The notes: generated by a model from the letters alone, not told the origin. A stretch of 64,000 bases of DNA from Prochlorococcus marinus str. MIT 1013 (GCF_027359395.1 NZ_CP114778.1:1-64000), one strand, 5' to 3'. Counted from the first letter of the stretch, positions 8,643-17,740 are shown. Translations and numbers: made by a program.

Positions 8643-8977
8643 GCTTGGTCCCAGATCCAATTGGCTACAATTTTATCGCCATTATCTCCTAGCACATCTT
8701 CATAACCACTCATTATTCCTACCCCTTGTCTTGCTATCTTCGCTATAGCTTCTGGATTGTTAATTCCATTACGCTTTAATGATGAAATCTTCAAATTCTT
8801 TGATCTTCTGATTATGTTCCCGCCATTAATGTGACATCCAGCACAGTTGTGTTTAAAAAGATTTCCCCCTAAATCTGCTTCAATAGCATTGAGCTCTTTT
8901 GGCAAACTTAAATATAAAAATGTGCAACAAAAAGTAATTAAAAAAAACGCTCTTAATTTTATGAAAAAAAAATTCAA
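8618..8977 (-). CDS. c-type cytochrome (cytochrome c6-like)
   Basis: A small exported haem protein. A hydrophobic signal segment (FFLITFCCTFLYLSL) is followed by the mature domain beginning near EADLGGNLFKHNCAGCH, where CAGCH is the covalent haem site with its His axial ligand. MSGY further on can supply the Met ligand, and the final helix is rich in W/A as in c6. It is probably a lumenal or periplasmic electron carrier, related to but not proven equal to PetJ. TTG 8977 avoids overlap with the upstream gene; a TTG at 9058 would add 27 residues and overlap it by 56 bases. Last gene of the sigma-factor operon. Confidence 0.8.
   Translation of the reverse strand: MNFFFIKLRAFFLITFCCTFLYLSLPKELNAIEADLGGNLFKHNCAGCHINGGNIIRRSKNLKISSLKRNGINNPEAIAKIARQGVGIMSGYEDVLGDNGDKIVANWIWDQAQKAWVQE
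8626..8654. other. Hairpin across the overlapping tails of two convergent genes
   Basis: CTGG-ACC-(C)-AAGCT pairs with AGCTT-GGTCCCAG around a short T-rich loop, giving an imperfect 12-pair stem with single bulges. It covers the stop codon of the YciI-like gene and the last codons of the cytochrome gene. No T-run follows on either strand, so it is not a canonical intrinsic terminator, but it could stabilise or end both transcripts. Confidence 0.55.
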
Positions 8978-9002
8978 ATTTTTTTTAATAGTTTTGTAAA
9001 AA

Positions 9003-9335
9003 TCATTTATTGAAATTAATTTTTGAAAGATCCTCACAAATTTCGTCAAGAAGATCAAGTTGTCCAGAAGAATTTAATTCAAAGCTCTTCTTTGTTTTCC
9101 GTTCTTCACCGTTTGTCCATAACTCTTCAACTTCACAAAGTCGATTAGCAATTTTTGGAATTCCACCAGAGTTAAAATCTTTTTTTAAAGATTCAATTAA
9201 AGTTGGCATTCTTGCTGAAGAGAGATTAAGAGTTTGGCAAAGTTCTGATTGTGTTCTACCAGTCTGCTTCAACCAATCTTTGATAAGAAGTATAAGATCT
9301 TTTTCAATGTCTTTTGACCAGCGCTCTTTGCTCAT
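9003..9335 (-). CDS. Small conserved-type protein of unknown function, HTH-like core
   Basis: About 110 residues, not recognised by name. The middle (about 20-60: LIKDWLKQTGRTQSELCQTL, then LSSARMPTLIESL) looks like a helix-turn-helix of the kind found in Xre-like regulators. The rest is charged and helical, ending in an acidic tail. The ATG at 9335 forms an ATGA overlap with the stop of the upstream DUF1232 gene, a strong sign of translational coupling. An in-frame ATG four codons earlier (9347) is possible but would overlap further. A DNA-binding role is inference. Confidence 0.65.
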   Translation of the reverse strand: MSKERWSKDIEKDLILLIKDWLKQTGRTQSELCQTLNLSSARMPTLIESLKKDFNSGGIPKIANRLCEVEELWTNGEERKTKKSFELNSSGQLDLLDEICEDLSKINFNK

Positions 9336-9697
9336 AGAGGAAACCATTTATCTAGCTTATATCTTGCTCTGTATTTCATCTCTGGAGTGATGTGATGTCG
9401 CCAAAGACTAATTACAGCGGTTAGAGCGACAAGATCATCGCTAAAACCTGAGGCAGGAATGAAGTCGGGAATTAAATCAACAGGAACAATTAAATAAGTA
9501 AGTGCTCCCATTATGGATATTCTCACTTGGGGAGGAGTTGAGTTGTCAAGGATGAGTTCAAATCCTTCTAAAGCAGGCTGTGCAATGACTCTGCCTGCTC
9601 TTAATAAGATTTTTTTAAGTACTCCCTCATCGATGACAGAACTTTCAAGTACTTCTGCTTCAAATACTTCTTTGTTTGAGTTTCTTGAACTAACCAC
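9332..9697 (-). CDS. DUF1232 (YkvA-like) membrane protein
   Basis: About 121 residues from GTG 9697, which lies two bases after the stop of the sigma-factor gene. The C-terminal half carries the DUF1232/YkvA signature: a hydrophobic helix GALTYLIVPVDLIPDFIPA followed by GFSDDLVALTAV. The family is widespread and of unknown function; the pattern suggests a single membrane-embedded hairpin. A longer reading to ATG 9832 would overlap the sigma gene by more than 130 bases in another frame and is rejected. Likely co-transcribed with the genes on both sides. Confidence 0.78.
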   Translation of the reverse strand: MVSSRNSNKEVFEAEVLESSVIDEGVLKKILLRAGRVIAQPALEGFELILDNSTPPQVRISIMGALTYLIVPVDLIPDFIPASGFSDDLVALTAVISLWRHHITPEMKYRARYKLDKWFPL

Positions 9698-9699
9698 AA

Positions 9700-10623
9700 T
9701 TAAATACTTGTCTCTAAAAGCCCACTTTGAATCCCTGTCTTTCTCAATTTCCTTAATGCGCGTTGTACAACTTGTCTGCAATATTCCCTGCTGCAATTCA
9801 TTTGTCTTGCTACTTCTGCTAACGTCCTCCATTGGTTAGATCCATCTAGGCCAAATCTAAGACTTAGTATCGTTCTCTCCTTAGGCGTGAGATTTGATTT
9901 ATCCAATAAGGACCAAGCAGAAGCACTTCTTTCTGCTAATTCGGCTAGTTCCATAGGAGGAACTTCCTCACTTGGAAGAATATCAACGAGCTCTGATGGA
10001 TCTGCTTTTGATTTGACTGCACCTTGCAAACTTACTGTGATACTTCTCAATTCGCATGCAAGTAATTCTTCTACTTCCTCTATAGGGATTTTCATTTGTA
10101 TTGCTATTTGGTTAGTTGAGGGATGAACTCCAAGTTCTTGCATTAGTCGAGACTTGGCAGCACGAAGTTTTGTTAGCTTTTCATTTATGTTTACAGGAAT
10201 TCTTATAGTTCTACTTTGTGTTGACAGCGCTCTATTTAATCCTTGCCTAATCCACCAGTAAGCGTAAGTTGAAAATCGATGACCTCTTTTGGGATCGTAT
10301 TTCTCAACAGCTCTTGTTAAACCTAAGGTACCTTCTTGAATCAAATCAAGAAGGTCAAGACCTTTACCTTGATATCGTTTAGCCAGGTTCACAACAAGCC
10401 TCAAATTTGCTGTGATCATTTGATTCTTGGCACGCTCACCTGATTTAAGTTTTTTCTTTTCTGCGCTTGAATATTCGCATGCGGGCCCATTACCTCCTGC
10501 TCGTTGGCAGCGTTCATTAAGTGCAACCATTGCTTGCACTTCTCTACCCATGGTGAGCTCTTGCTCTGGTGTGAGCAATTCGTGTCTTCCTATCTCTCCA
10601 AGAAAGTCGCTTAATGAACTCAC
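9700..10623 (-). CDS. Group 2 (RpoD-like) sigma factor
   Basis: An alternative sigma-70 factor that directs RNA polymerase to promoters. The 307-residue protein starts at region 1.2 and lacks region 1.1, as group 2 factors do. Region 2 is canonical ([20 protein letters not shown] at 75-94, then [20 protein letters not shown] and WWIRQ), followed by region 3 and a region 4.2 helix-turn-helix ([20 protein letters not shown]). Between regions 1.2 and 2 it has a short insert with Cys39 and Cys49. It starts at GTG behind a perfect Shine-Dalgarno. It heads a four-gene minus-strand operon. Which cyanobacterial Sig letter it carries cannot be decided here. Confidence 0.93.
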   Translation of the reverse strand: MSSLSDFLGEIGRHELLTPEQELTMGREVQAMVALNERCQRAGGNGPACEYSSAEKKKLKSGERAKNQMITANLRLVVNLAKRYQGKGLDLLDLIQEGTLGLTRAVEKYDPKRGHRFSTYAYWWIRQGLNRALSTQSRTIRIPVNINEKLTKLRAAKSRLMQELGVHPSTNQIAIQMKIPIEEVEELLACELRSITVSLQGAVKSKADPSELVDILPSEEVPPMELAELAERSASAWSLLDKSNLTPKERTILSLRFGLDGSNQWRTLAEVARQMNCSREYCRQVVQRALRKLRKTGIQSGLLETSI

Positions 10624-10631
10624 GATTTTTT

Positions 10632-10638
10632 CCTCCTT
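10632..10638 (-). promoter_or_regulatory. Strong Shine-Dalgarno that fixes the sigma-factor GTG start
   Basis: AAGGAGG on the minus strand sits eight bases before GTG 10623. It is one of the few consensus ribosome-binding sites in the window and supports the GTG start, which also coincides with the start of sigma region 1.2. Confidence 0.75.
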
Positions 10639-11080
10639 GTATTAACAACCTAGAGAGAAATTGTTTACTTTCAATAGGCGTAATAAAGTGTTCGGAATTT
10701 ATTATTTATCCTTTATATATTCTTAATGCCTTTACTAGGTCAATTAAGTCAAAAGAAGTTTTTTTATTTTTCACTGGCCACCATTAAAATGCGTTTAAAT
10801 AAATTATTTTTTAATAAAAAAATCTAAAAACCCACTGATGTCAATAAGATCTTTAAAGTAGTTTCGTGATCTATAAAACGCTTTGAGGATTTTTTAGTCT
10901 TGTAAAATTATTTTTAAGCACTACTCCTGATTTTAGGTAAACGATAAATTACAAAAGATTTAAGAAAATCGGTTGATTTGTTTTTTTCTCTTTCAAGACT
11001 TTTTATTAATTTAATCCTTTGTCTTTTACTAAAGAAACTTATTTATAAGTAAAAAAATAATATGAGCGTTGGTTCTTTTT
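10639..11080. other. Long intergenic region between sigma factor and hisIE
   Basis: About 440 AT-rich bases without a convincing gene. It must hold the promoter of the sigma-factor operon and the 3' end of the hisIE transcript. A short AT palindrome (ACTTAT/ATAAGT near 11037-11052) is too weak to call a terminator. A 33-codon plus-strand frame at 10726-10827 has no ribosome-binding site and looks random. By the standards of this compact genome the gap is long enough for a small RNA, but I see no defined structure. Confidence 0.5.
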
Positions 11081-11725
11081 CTATTGATTTCTTCTGGGAG
11101 CGCCTCTTCTTTTTACTAAAACTTTCAGAACGTCTTCCCAGGAAACATTTTGATGGGCTAAAGAAACTTGCATATGGAAAAGTAGATCTGCAGCCTCATT
11201 AGCAACTGAAATAGGATTTTTATCTTTACAAGCCATAATAAATTCGGCTGTTTCTTCGCCTATCTTTTTTAGGATTTTATTATCGCCTTCCTTTAGAAGA
11301 GTATTTGTATAGCTTCCCTCCTCAGGATTACTCTTCCGACTTTCTATGACTTTGAATAATTCACTACAAGCATCAGATGGAGGGTAAAGAACGTTTTCAT
11401 TTGTTTCTAAATCTTTAAAGAAACAACTTCTTTTTCCTGTATGGCATGCGATTGAACCAATTTGCTCAATTGATAAAAGTATTGTATCTGAATCGCAATC
11501 AGTCCTGATTCCTTTCAATTTTTGAAAATGTCCGCTCGTTTTCCCTTTGTGCCAAAGTTCTTTCCTTGAACGACTCCAATAGTGAACTTCACCCGATTCT
11601 AATGTTTTTGTAATGGATTCTTTGTTCATCCATGCCATCATTAAAATTGAGCCATCGACCCAATCTTGCGCTATAGCTGGGATCAAGCCGTTTTGATCAA
11701 AATGAAGATTATCTACAAAAAGCAT
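11081..11725 (-). CDS. hisI: Bifunctional phosphoribosyl-AMP cyclohydrolase / phosphoribosyl-ATP pyrophosphatase
   Basis: This fusion catalyses the second and third steps of histidine synthesis. The N-terminal HisI part (about 1-115) shows the cyclohydrolase core: [23 protein letters not shown], the Zn-binding DCDSD and [15 protein letters not shown]. The C-terminal HisE part (about 125-214) has the [16 protein letters not shown] and [11 protein letters not shown] helices of the MazG-like pyrophosphatase. Length of 214 is normal for the fusion. ATG 11725. It is divergent from the queD-like gene across 77 bases. Confidence 0.96.
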   Translation of the reverse strand: MLFVDNLHFDQNGLIPAIAQDWVDGSILMMAWMNKESITKTLESGEVHYWSRSRKELWHKGKTSGHFQKLKGIRTDCDSDTILLSIEQIGSIACHTGKRSCFFKDLETNENVLYPPSDACSELFKVIESRKSNPEEGSYTNTLLKEGDNKILKKIGEETAEFIMACKDKNPISVANEAADLLFHMQVSLAHQNVSWEDVLKVLVKRRGAPRRNQ

Positions 11726-11802
11726 TTTTAATTAAGCTAATTAGGCTTTTTAACTCTAATTATTTAAATTTAATCCTCTATTGGTTTTTTATTCATCTTT
11801 TT

Positions 11803-12273
11803 ATGACGATTAAAGATATTCCATTTAATTGTTCAAAGCATTTTAAAGACTATCCATGCTCTCATCGTCAATGGAAGCATAAAGGACACTGTCGTTATGT
11901 TCATGGATACAGTCGAAGCTTTACCTTTTGCTTTGCTTCAAAAAAACTTGATAAAAATGGCTTCGTTGTCGATTTTTCAAGTCTGAGAGCTTTGGAAGAG
12001 CAGTTAAAAGATCATTTTGATCATACTTTCCTAGTTAATTTTGATGATCCTCTTCTTGAAACATGGAAAGATCTTCACTCTAAAGAAGTACTAGATCTTA
12101 GAGTTATGAATAATGTTGGTATGGAATCAACTGCTGAATTAGTGTGGGGATGGGCTAATGATTTATTATTTTCAAGAGAGAAAGGTAGATCTTGCTGTTG
12201 GAAAGCAATAGCACATGAAAATGATGTTAATTCAGCTAGTTATACCTTCCTTCCTGAGTGGTTCAATCCTTAA
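11803..12273 (+). CDS. 6-carboxytetrahydropterin synthase-like (QueD/PTPS family)
   Basis: A 156-residue T-fold enzyme of the 6-pyruvoyl-tetrahydropterin synthase superfamily, whose members make the 7-deazapurine precursor of queuosine or handle pterins. Aligned with E. coli QueD, His21 (CSHRQW) and His34 (VHGY) fit zinc ligands and Cys30 (GHCRYVHG) the catalytic Cys, but the third ligand position is Tyr36 instead of His (HGY for HGH). The DH of FDHTF, the TAELVW segment and the Glu of AHEND are present. It therefore belongs to a variant subgroup, so the exact reaction is uncertain. Convergent with clpB. Confidence 0.82.
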   Translation: MTIKDIPFNCSKHFKDYPCSHRQWKHKGHCRYVHGYSRSFTFCFASKKLDKNGFVVDFSSLRALEEQLKDHFDHTFLVNFDDPLLETWKDLHSKEVLDLRVMNNVGMESTAELVWGWANDLLFSREKGRSCCWKAIAHENDVNSASYTFLPEWFNP

Positions 12274-12318
12274 TTCGGTAAGACTTCTTGTTGAAATAAA
12301 TCTGATGTTTCTAGTTTT

Positions 12319-14910
12319 TTAGTTGAAAATTAATTTTGATTCTTTTTTTTCAATCTTTATAGTGCTTCCTTCTTTATATTTGCCTTTAAGAATATATTTT
12401 GCTATTTCACTTTCTAATTCTTTTTGAATAACTCTTTTTAAGGGCCTAGCACCATAGCTTGGGTTGTATCCAATTTCAATAATCAATGATAGGACATTAT
12501 CATCAATTTCAAGCTCGATTCCTTTATCTTCTAACCTTTCTCTTAAACGGTTTAATTGTAAATCGACTACTTTAAGTAGAGTTTCTTTTTTAAGTGGTTC
12601 AAAATTAATTATTTCATCAAGCCTGTTTAGGAACTCAGGCCTGAAATTCGATTTCAGTTCTTGATTAATAAGTTCATCAATATTTGTCGACGGATTATTA
12701 GTTACATCATTTTCAGAGATTAATTCGCTTCCTAAATTACTTGTGAGAATAATAATAGTGTTTTTGAAATTTGTTGTTCTTCCTTGTCCATCAGTTACTC
12801 GACCTTCGTCAAGTATCTGTAGCAATACATTGAAAACATCTTTATGTGCTTTTTCAATTTCATCGAAGAGCAAAACGCAATAAGGTTTTCTTCTGATTGC
12901 TTCTGTTAATTGTCCGCCTGCTTCGTAACCAACGTAACCAGGAGGAGCACCAATTAAGCGACTTATCGAGTGTTTTTCCATATATTCAGACATGTCTATT
13001 CTAATTAGTGCATTTTCACTATCAAAAAGTTGAGAAGCCATAGCCTTAGATAATTCAGTTTTACCGACGCCTGTCGGTCCTAAAAATAAAAAACTTGCTA
13101 TTGGTTTATTTGGATCACTAAGTCCTGTTCTTGACCTTTGTATGGCAGATGATATGGATTGGACGGCTTTATTTTGACCAATAACTTTTTTATGAAGCTC
13201 AGATTCAAGATTGAGTAATTTTTCAATTTCAGTTTGAGCAAGTCTTTTAACTGGGATAGATGTCCACTTTGCAATTATTTCAGCTACATCATCGGCTACA
13301 ACCTCCTCTCTCAAAAGTGATTTCTCGGCATTTTGAGAGGAATTTTTTAAATTAAGTTCTTTAGATTTTAAATTTTGTTGATAATTCACAAGGGTGCCGT
13401 ATTCAAGTTCAGCAGCCTTATTGAGGTCATAATTCCTCTTTGCTTTTTCTATTTCTAGTTGTACTTTCTCTATCTCTTCTTTAATTTTTGAAATTTCTTC
13501 GATTGATTCTTTTTCTTGTTCCCATTTCTTGTTTACTTCAATTTGATTTTTTGTTAATAATGTTAGTTCTCTAGTAATTAATTCGAGTCTCTCCTTACTT
13601 GCATTGTCTGACTCACCTTCCAAAGATAATTTCTCCATCTCAAGTTGGATGATTTTTCTATCAATCTCATCAATTTCTTCTGGTTTTGATGTTATTTCCA
13701 TCTTTAAACGTGAGGCTGATTCATCTATTAGATCAATAGCTTTATCAGGTAAAAACCTTTCGGGTATATACCTATCACTCAAAATCGCCGCAGCTATTAG
13801 AGCATTATCAGATATACGAACACCATGATGGACTTCATATCTTTCTTTTAGTCCACGTAAGATCGAAATCGTATCTTGGACTGAGGGTTGTTTTACAAGT
13901 ATTTGTTGAAATCTTCTTTCCAGCGCAGGATCTTTCTCAAAATTTTCTCTATGTTCAATAATGGTTGTTGCTCCAATACATCTCAGTTCACCTCTAGCAA
14001 GCATTGGTTTTAGGAGATTACTAGCGTCCATTGCACCACCACTCGCTCCTGCTCCGACGACAGTATGTATTTCATCGATGAACAAAATTATTTTTCCTTC
14101 TGAGTCGGTTACATTTTTTAGAACTGACTTAAGTCTCTCTTCAAATTCACCACGTAATTTTGCACCTGCTATTAGTGCTCCCATGTCTAGGGAAATTAGT
14201 TGACGGTCTTCAAGGGAGGTAGGAACATCTCCGTTGATAATTCTTTGTGCTAGACCTTCAATAATTGCTGTTTTACCCACGCCAGCTTCCCCAATTAATA
14301 CTGGATTATTTTTAGTTCTACGGCTAAGTATTTGAATAGTTCTTCGGATTTCCTCATCTCTTCCAATTACAGGATCTAATTTCCCCTCTCTGGCGGCAGA
14401 AGTAAGGTCTAGGCCGTACTTTTGCAGTGCTTCGTAGCTATTTTCAGCATTTTTCTGGGTCACTTTTTTGTCACCTCTAATAGCATTTATAGCCTCAAGA
14501 AGGCTTTTTTTGTGTATTTGATTTTGTTCAAATAACCTATAACAAACCCTCTCGTCATCAAATAGGGAAATCACTAAATGTTCGCTTGAAATGAAATCAT
14601 CTTTGAATGATTGTTTAATATTTTTTGCTCTTGAAATTGATAAAGATATGTTTTTGCCAAAGAAAATTGATTCTTGGGCCTTCAGCATTTTTGGTTGGTT
14701 CTTTATAAAATCTTCTATTTCTGTGAGTAGAATTTTTATTTTTCCGCCCGATCTTTCTATTACTTTTATTGCAATTTCGTTTTTCTTTAGAAGAGACCAA
14801 AGAAGATGTTCAGTTTCTAAAGTCTGATGTTTTTTAGTTAATGCGAAATCTTTTGCATCAATGATTCCTTGCCAAGCGCAGTTAGTAAATTCATCAGGAT
14901 TTACCTTCAT
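12319..14910 (-). CDS. clpB: ATP-dependent disaggregase chaperone ClpB
   Basis: ClpB is a hexameric Hsp100 ATPase that pulls proteins out of aggregates together with DnaK. The 863 residues have the expected parts: N domain (about 1-150), first AAA+ module with GEAGVGKT (207-214) and FIDE (277-280), the long coiled-coil M domain (about 405-540, Glu/Lys-rich), second AAA+ module with GPTGVGKT (611-618) and LLFDE, and the C-terminal D2 small domain. The M domain separates it from ClpA/ClpC. Starts at ATG 14910 with AAGG just before it. It stands alone with its own promoter region. No CIRCE-type repeat is visible upstream. Confidence 0.96.
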   Translation of the reverse strand: MKVNPDEFTNCAWQGIIDAKDFALTKKHQTLETEHLLWSLLKKNEIAIKVIERSGGKIKILLTEIEDFIKNQPKMLKAQESIFFGKNISLSISRAKNIKQSFKDDFISSEHLVISLFDDERVCYRLFEQNQIHKKSLLEAINAIRGDKKVTQKNAENSYEALQKYGLDLTSAAREGKLDPVIGRDEEIRRTIQILSRRTKNNPVLIGEAGVGKTAIIEGLAQRIINGDVPTSLEDRQLISLDMGALIAGAKLRGEFEERLKSVLKNVTDSEGKIILFIDEIHTVVGAGASGGAMDASNLLKPMLARGELRCIGATTIIEHRENFEKDPALERRFQQILVKQPSVQDTISILRGLKERYEVHHGVRISDNALIAAAILSDRYIPERFLPDKAIDLIDESASRLKMEITSKPEEIDEIDRKIIQLEMEKLSLEGESDNASKERLELITRELTLLTKNQIEVNKKWEQEKESIEEISKIKEEIEKVQLEIEKAKRNYDLNKAAELEYGTLVNYQQNLKSKELNLKNSSQNAEKSLLREEVVADDVAEIIAKWTSIPVKRLAQTEIEKLLNLESELHKKVIGQNKAVQSISSAIQRSRTGLSDPNKPIASFLFLGPTGVGKTELSKAMASQLFDSENALIRIDMSEYMEKHSISRLIGAPPGYVGYEAGGQLTEAIRRKPYCVLLFDEIEKAHKDVFNVLLQILDEGRVTDGQGRTTNFKNTIIILTSNLGSELISENDVTNNPSTNIDELINQELKSNFRPEFLNRLDEIINFEPLKKETLLKVVDLQLNRLRERLEDKGIELEIDDNVLSLIIEIGYNPSYGARPLKRVIQKELESEIAKYILKGKYKEGSTIKIEKKESKLIFN

Positions 14911-14952
14911 CCTTAAAAATAATTGCCTTTTTAATACTATTCAAGTCTGTTG

Positions 14953-14958
14953 ATTATA
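14953..14958 (-). promoter_or_regulatory. Possible -10 element for clpB
   Basis: The minus strand reads TATAAT here, which would start the clpB transcript about 35 bases before its ATG. The -35 region is not recognisable. Confidence 0.35.
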
Positions 14959-15080
14959 TAAATATAAGAAAACCGACCTTTTTACTTGGTAAAATAAATT
15001 AGTCAGATCACTTTAAGTTTTTGTAACTAATAAGTTGAATTTTAATATCTAAGTTTGATCTGCTTTAGACCTATTATTTA

Positions 15081-15135
15081 TATTGATTAGCGGCTTTCTC
15101 TAAATTAAAATGCTCACTCTGATTGCTAATCAATA
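15081..15135. repeat. Perfect 11-base inverted repeat, 33-base spacer
   Basis: The two arms TATTGATTAGC and GCTAATCAATA are exact reverse complements, with two further G-T pairs possible inside. On the plus strand CTTTTT follows the right arm directly. It could be a protein-binding site, the 3' stem-loop of a small RNA, or chance; the arm length makes chance unlikely but not impossible in AT-rich DNA. Confidence 0.6.
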
Positions 15136-15245
15136 CTTTTTCGCAAATAAGAATAAATCCTTTGATGTTTAAAATTGCTATAATTTCTCTTCAGAAAAAG
15201 ATTATGCTAAAAGCTTTTGATTGAATTCTTAAATATATTTTTTCA

Positions 15246-15275
15246 AAAAAAAAGATGGGGAAATCCCATCTTTAA
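15246..15275 (-). terminator. Intrinsic terminator of petE
   Basis: Read on the minus strand, AAAGATGGGA-TTT-CCCCATCTTT folds into a GC-containing hairpin directly followed by a run of about nine T. It lies about 20 bases after the petE stop codon. This is the clearest intrinsic terminator in the window. Confidence 0.85.
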
Positions 15276-15293
15276 TAAATTCCTTTTGGAGAT

Positions 15294-15644
15294 TTAGTTG
15301 ACTACGACTTTTCCAACCATTCCTGCACCCCTGTGAGGCTCGCAGTAAAAGTCGTATGTTCCAGCTGTGCTAAAAGTTCTTTCCCAAGACTCTCCAGGAG
15401 CAAAAGCTAAATCTGGATGACTTAGAGCATCATTTCCGTCAAAAACGGCATTATGAGGAGCAAGTTTGTTGTTTACAAACTTTACGGTGTCACCAGCGCT
15501 TATGTTTAGGGTGCTTGGTTCGAAAGCAAGCATTCCTGCATCGGTGCCAAGCTTAACTTCAACAGTTGAAGCATTCACATTTGATACACCAATTACAAGG
15601 AATGCAAAGAAAGCAAATAAAGCTGTTGAAATAGAACGAATCAT
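15294..15644 (-). CDS. petE: Plastocyanin
   Basis: A blue-copper protein that carries electrons from cytochrome b6f to photosystem I in the thylakoid lumen. The 116-residue precursor has a signal peptide (hydrophobic 8-20, likely cut near Ala25), then the mature beta sandwich. The four copper ligands are all visible: His64 (APHNAVF), Cys101 and His104 (YCEPH) and Met109 (GAGM). Length and spacing are normal. A strong terminator follows. It lies 54 bases after the SDR gene on the same strand and probably has its own promoter. Confidence 0.97.
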   Translation of the reverse strand: MIRSISTALFAFFAFLVIGVSNVNASTVEVKLGTDAGMLAFEPSTLNISAGDTVKFVNNKLAPHNAVFDGNDALSHPDLAFAPGESWERTFSTAGTYDFYCEPHRGAGMVGKVVVN

Positions 15645-15698
15645 GAAATTAATTCTTCTCTTTTTTTAATTTTACTACTTTAGCTTCTGTTTGCCATT

Positions 15699-16685
15699 TT
15701 AGTGTTTAGTTAAACCAGAATTATGTAAAACTTGACTTAGAGTTTTGGCATAGCTGATACCTCCAAAGGTTTCAGGAGAGGTTACGGGCTCATGTATAAA
15801 GTGTTTTTGTCTAAGACTAAATCTATCCCAGTTTGTAATTTGAATTGGGAGTAATGTAGTTAAAAGTTCAACAAGCCAAGTCCAAAGTGGGATTTGAGGG
15901 ACTTTACTCATCCCTTTCCATCTTAGAAGCGTCTGAATTACTACATCGATACTTATATAAGGTTGCCCTAAAACGAATTTTTTTATTTTAGTGCCAGTAA
16001 CAAGTTGTGTAGGTTTGAAATTAGAGGTTGCTAGATGCCCGCAAATGAAAGCAATATCTGCTGCGTGAATAAAATGAAACCTTGAGAATAATTTTATCCA
16101 TCTTGCTAGCCATATCCATTTCAATGCATCTCTAAGGCCTTTGGTCAGATAACTAGTTGGAAATTTACTTTTACCGTCTAAACGACCGCCAAAAACTAGT
16201 GTTGGGAAAACAGCTATGATCTTCGTTGCAAGCTGATGAGATTCAAGCTCTTTGAGGCATTGTGCTTTCGTTTGTATGTACTCTGTTCCATAGGTAAAAG
16301 CTTCGGGTAACAAATTTAAGTTTCTATCAAGAACACTTGCAGTTGAGAAATAAATAATTTGTTTGATATTGGAAGGATTTAGTAAGTCGAGCAAATTTTT
16401 TACTGCATCAATGTTTACTTCTTTCGCTCTTTTAGGATCACCCCAAGCAGTTGCAGTATGAATAACTCTGTTGACTTCTGAAAGTTCTTTCTTGAACTTA
16501 TTTGATTGTCTCAAATCTCCAACTAAAATTTTAATCCTTGGGTTTTCTAAATTTATTGAAGTTATTTTTTTTGGATCTCTAACCCATAAAAATAATTCTG
16601 AACTTGAGTTTTCGATTAGCCAATTTACTATGTATTGTCCAACACATCCACTTGCACCAGTGATCAGAATTATTTCGTTTTTCAA
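15699..16685 (-). CDS. NAD(P)-dependent epimerase/dehydratase (extended SDR)
   Basis: A 328-residue Rossmann-fold protein. It has the nucleotide-binding motif TGASGCVG (9-16), an Asp-containing GDLR segment, the catalytic Ser in YFSTASV, and the YxxxK pair as YIQTK. The C-terminal part varies between members and sets substrate choice, so substrate is unknown; sugar nucleotides, flavonoid-like reductions or pigment side chains are all known in the family. Its ATG overlaps the stop of hemE by four bases (ATGA), so the two are translationally coupled, which may hint at a link to tetrapyrrole metabolism (inference). Confidence 0.82.
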   Translation of the reverse strand: MKNEIILITGASGCVGQYIVNWLIENSSSELFLWVRDPKKITSINLENPRIKILVGDLRQSNKFKKELSEVNRVIHTATAWGDPKRAKEVNIDAVKNLLDLLNPSNIKQIIYFSTASVLDRNLNLLPEAFTYGTEYIQTKAQCLKELESHQLATKIIAVFPTLVFGGRLDGKSKFPTSYLTKGLRDALKWIWLARWIKLFSRFHFIHAADIAFICGHLATSNFKPTQLVTGTKIKKFVLGQPYISIDVVIQTLLRWKGMSKVPQIPLWTWLVELLTTLLPIQITNWDRFSLRQKHFIHEPVTSPETFGGISYAKTLSQVLHNSGLTKH

Positions 16686-17740
16686 GATGAAACTTTTATA
16701 AGTTCATTGACATTTTTACCAGCCTCGAAAAATACTCTTGCATTGTCTTCTGGCGTCCCAGGAAGTATTCCATGACCAAGGTTAAGAATATGTTTTCTAC
16801 CTTTAGCTTTTTTGACGACATCAACAATTCTTGATCTAATCGCATCAGGAGTACCAAACAAAAGTCCTGGATCAACATTTCCTTGAACTCCTACTGCTTG
16901 AGGCAGCCTTTTTAGTCCATCCGCCATGTCAACAGTCCAATCTAAAGAGACTATATCTACTCCAGTTTGTCCCATCCTTTCAAGCACTCCAGCACTGCCA
17001 GAGATATATAAAATCATGGGTGTATCTGGATGTTTTTCTTTTACTAAATTGACTACCTTTTGTTGATAAGGTGCGGCAAACTCGTCATAATCTTGTGGAC
17101 TTAATTGTCCTGCCCATGAATCAAACATTTGAACTACTTGGGCCCCAGATTCAATTTGATAGGACAAATAGTTTGCAATTGATTCCGCAAAGTGATTTAA
17201 AAGTTGATGCAGTAGTTCTGGTTCTTGGAATGCCATTGACTTAATAACTGCATAATTTTTGCTGCTTTTCCCTTCTACAACATATGCAGCAAGAGTCCAG
17301 GGAGCTCCTACAAAACCGAGAACTGCAGCTTTATTTCCAACGCTTTCTCTTAGCCTCCCAAGAACTTCACCAACAAAAGACATGCTTTCTTCTGGTTGCA
17401 GAGGCTTTAGGTCTTTAACCTGCTTTAGGCTTCTTATTGGGTCATTTATCAAGGGTCCTTTACTTTCAACGATGTCAAAGTTAATTCCCATTCCAGGAAG
17501 AGGAGTCAAGATATCTGAAAAAAGTATTACTCCATCTGGTTGAAAAGCTTTGAAAGGTTGCATTGAAATTTCATAAGAAAGATCGGGGTTTTCGGATCTT
17601 TCCCTGAAACTTGGATGGTTATCACGCAGGTCGCGATATACCTTCATGTATCTTCCCGCTTGGCGCATCATCCAAACAGGGGGCCTTTCAACATTCTCTC
17701 CGCGAGCGGCACGAAGTAGTAAAGGAGTAGTTTCGTTCAT
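16682..17740 (-). CDS. hemE: Uroporphyrinogen decarboxylase
   Basis: HemE removes four carboxyl groups from uroporphyrinogen III to give coproporphyrinogen III on the path to haem and chlorophyll. The 352-residue TIM barrel carries the N-terminal signature [13 protein letters not shown] with substrate-binding Arg26 and Arg30, the FSDILTP segment with the catalytic Asp, [10 protein letters not shown], and the C-terminal [11 protein letters not shown] signature. AAAGGAC precedes the ATG at a normal distance. It is followed by the overlapping SDR gene. Confidence 0.97.
   Translation of the reverse strand: MNETTPLLLRAARGENVERPPVWMMRQAGRYMKVYRDLRDNHPSFRERSENPDLSYEISMQPFKAFQPDGVILFSDILTPLPGMGINFDIVESKGPLINDPIRSLKQVKDLKPLQPEESMSFVGEVLGRLRESVGNKAAVLGFVGAPWTLAAYVVEGKSSKNYAVIKSMAFQEPELLHQLLNHFAESIANYLSYQIESGAQVVQMFDSWAGQLSPQDYDEFAAPYQQKVVNLVKEKHPDTPMILYISGSAGVLERMGQTGVDIVSLDWTVDMADGLKRLPQAVGVQGNVDPGLLFGTPDAIRSRIVDVVKKAKGRKHILNLGHGILPGTPEDNARVFFEAGKNVNELIKVSS

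Larger units (their letters stand above)
14911..15245. other. Intergenic region between clpB and petE with an 11-base inverted repeat
   Basis: About 335 non-coding bases. The clpB side holds a perfect minus-strand TATAAT (14958-14953), about 43 bases before the clpB ATG, with no good -35. Further on, TATTGATTAGC (15081-15091) and GCTAATCAATA (15125-15135) form a perfect inverted repeat around 33 bases, and a plus-strand TATAAT lies at 15179-15184. No ORF worth calling is present. Confidence 0.6.

Noticed and set aside
8978..9058. Longer N-terminus for the cytochrome gene
   Set aside because: It would overlap the upstream gene by 56 bases and put 27 residues in front of an already complete signal peptide.
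9698..9832. Longer DUF1232 reading frame starting within the sigma-factor gene
   Set aside because: It overlaps coding sequence of a well-conserved sigma region 4 in another frame, and a GTG right after the sigma stop gives a complete domain.
10726..10827. 33-codon plus-strand frame between the sigma factor and hisIE
   Set aside because: No ribosome-binding site precedes it, the composition is Lys/Phe/Asn-rich as expected from AT-rich DNA, and it matches no small photosystem protein I know.
11037..11052. ACTTAT/ATAAGT palindrome as a hisIE terminator
   Set aside because: The stem is short and entirely A-T rich with almost no loop, so it would be too weak to end transcription.
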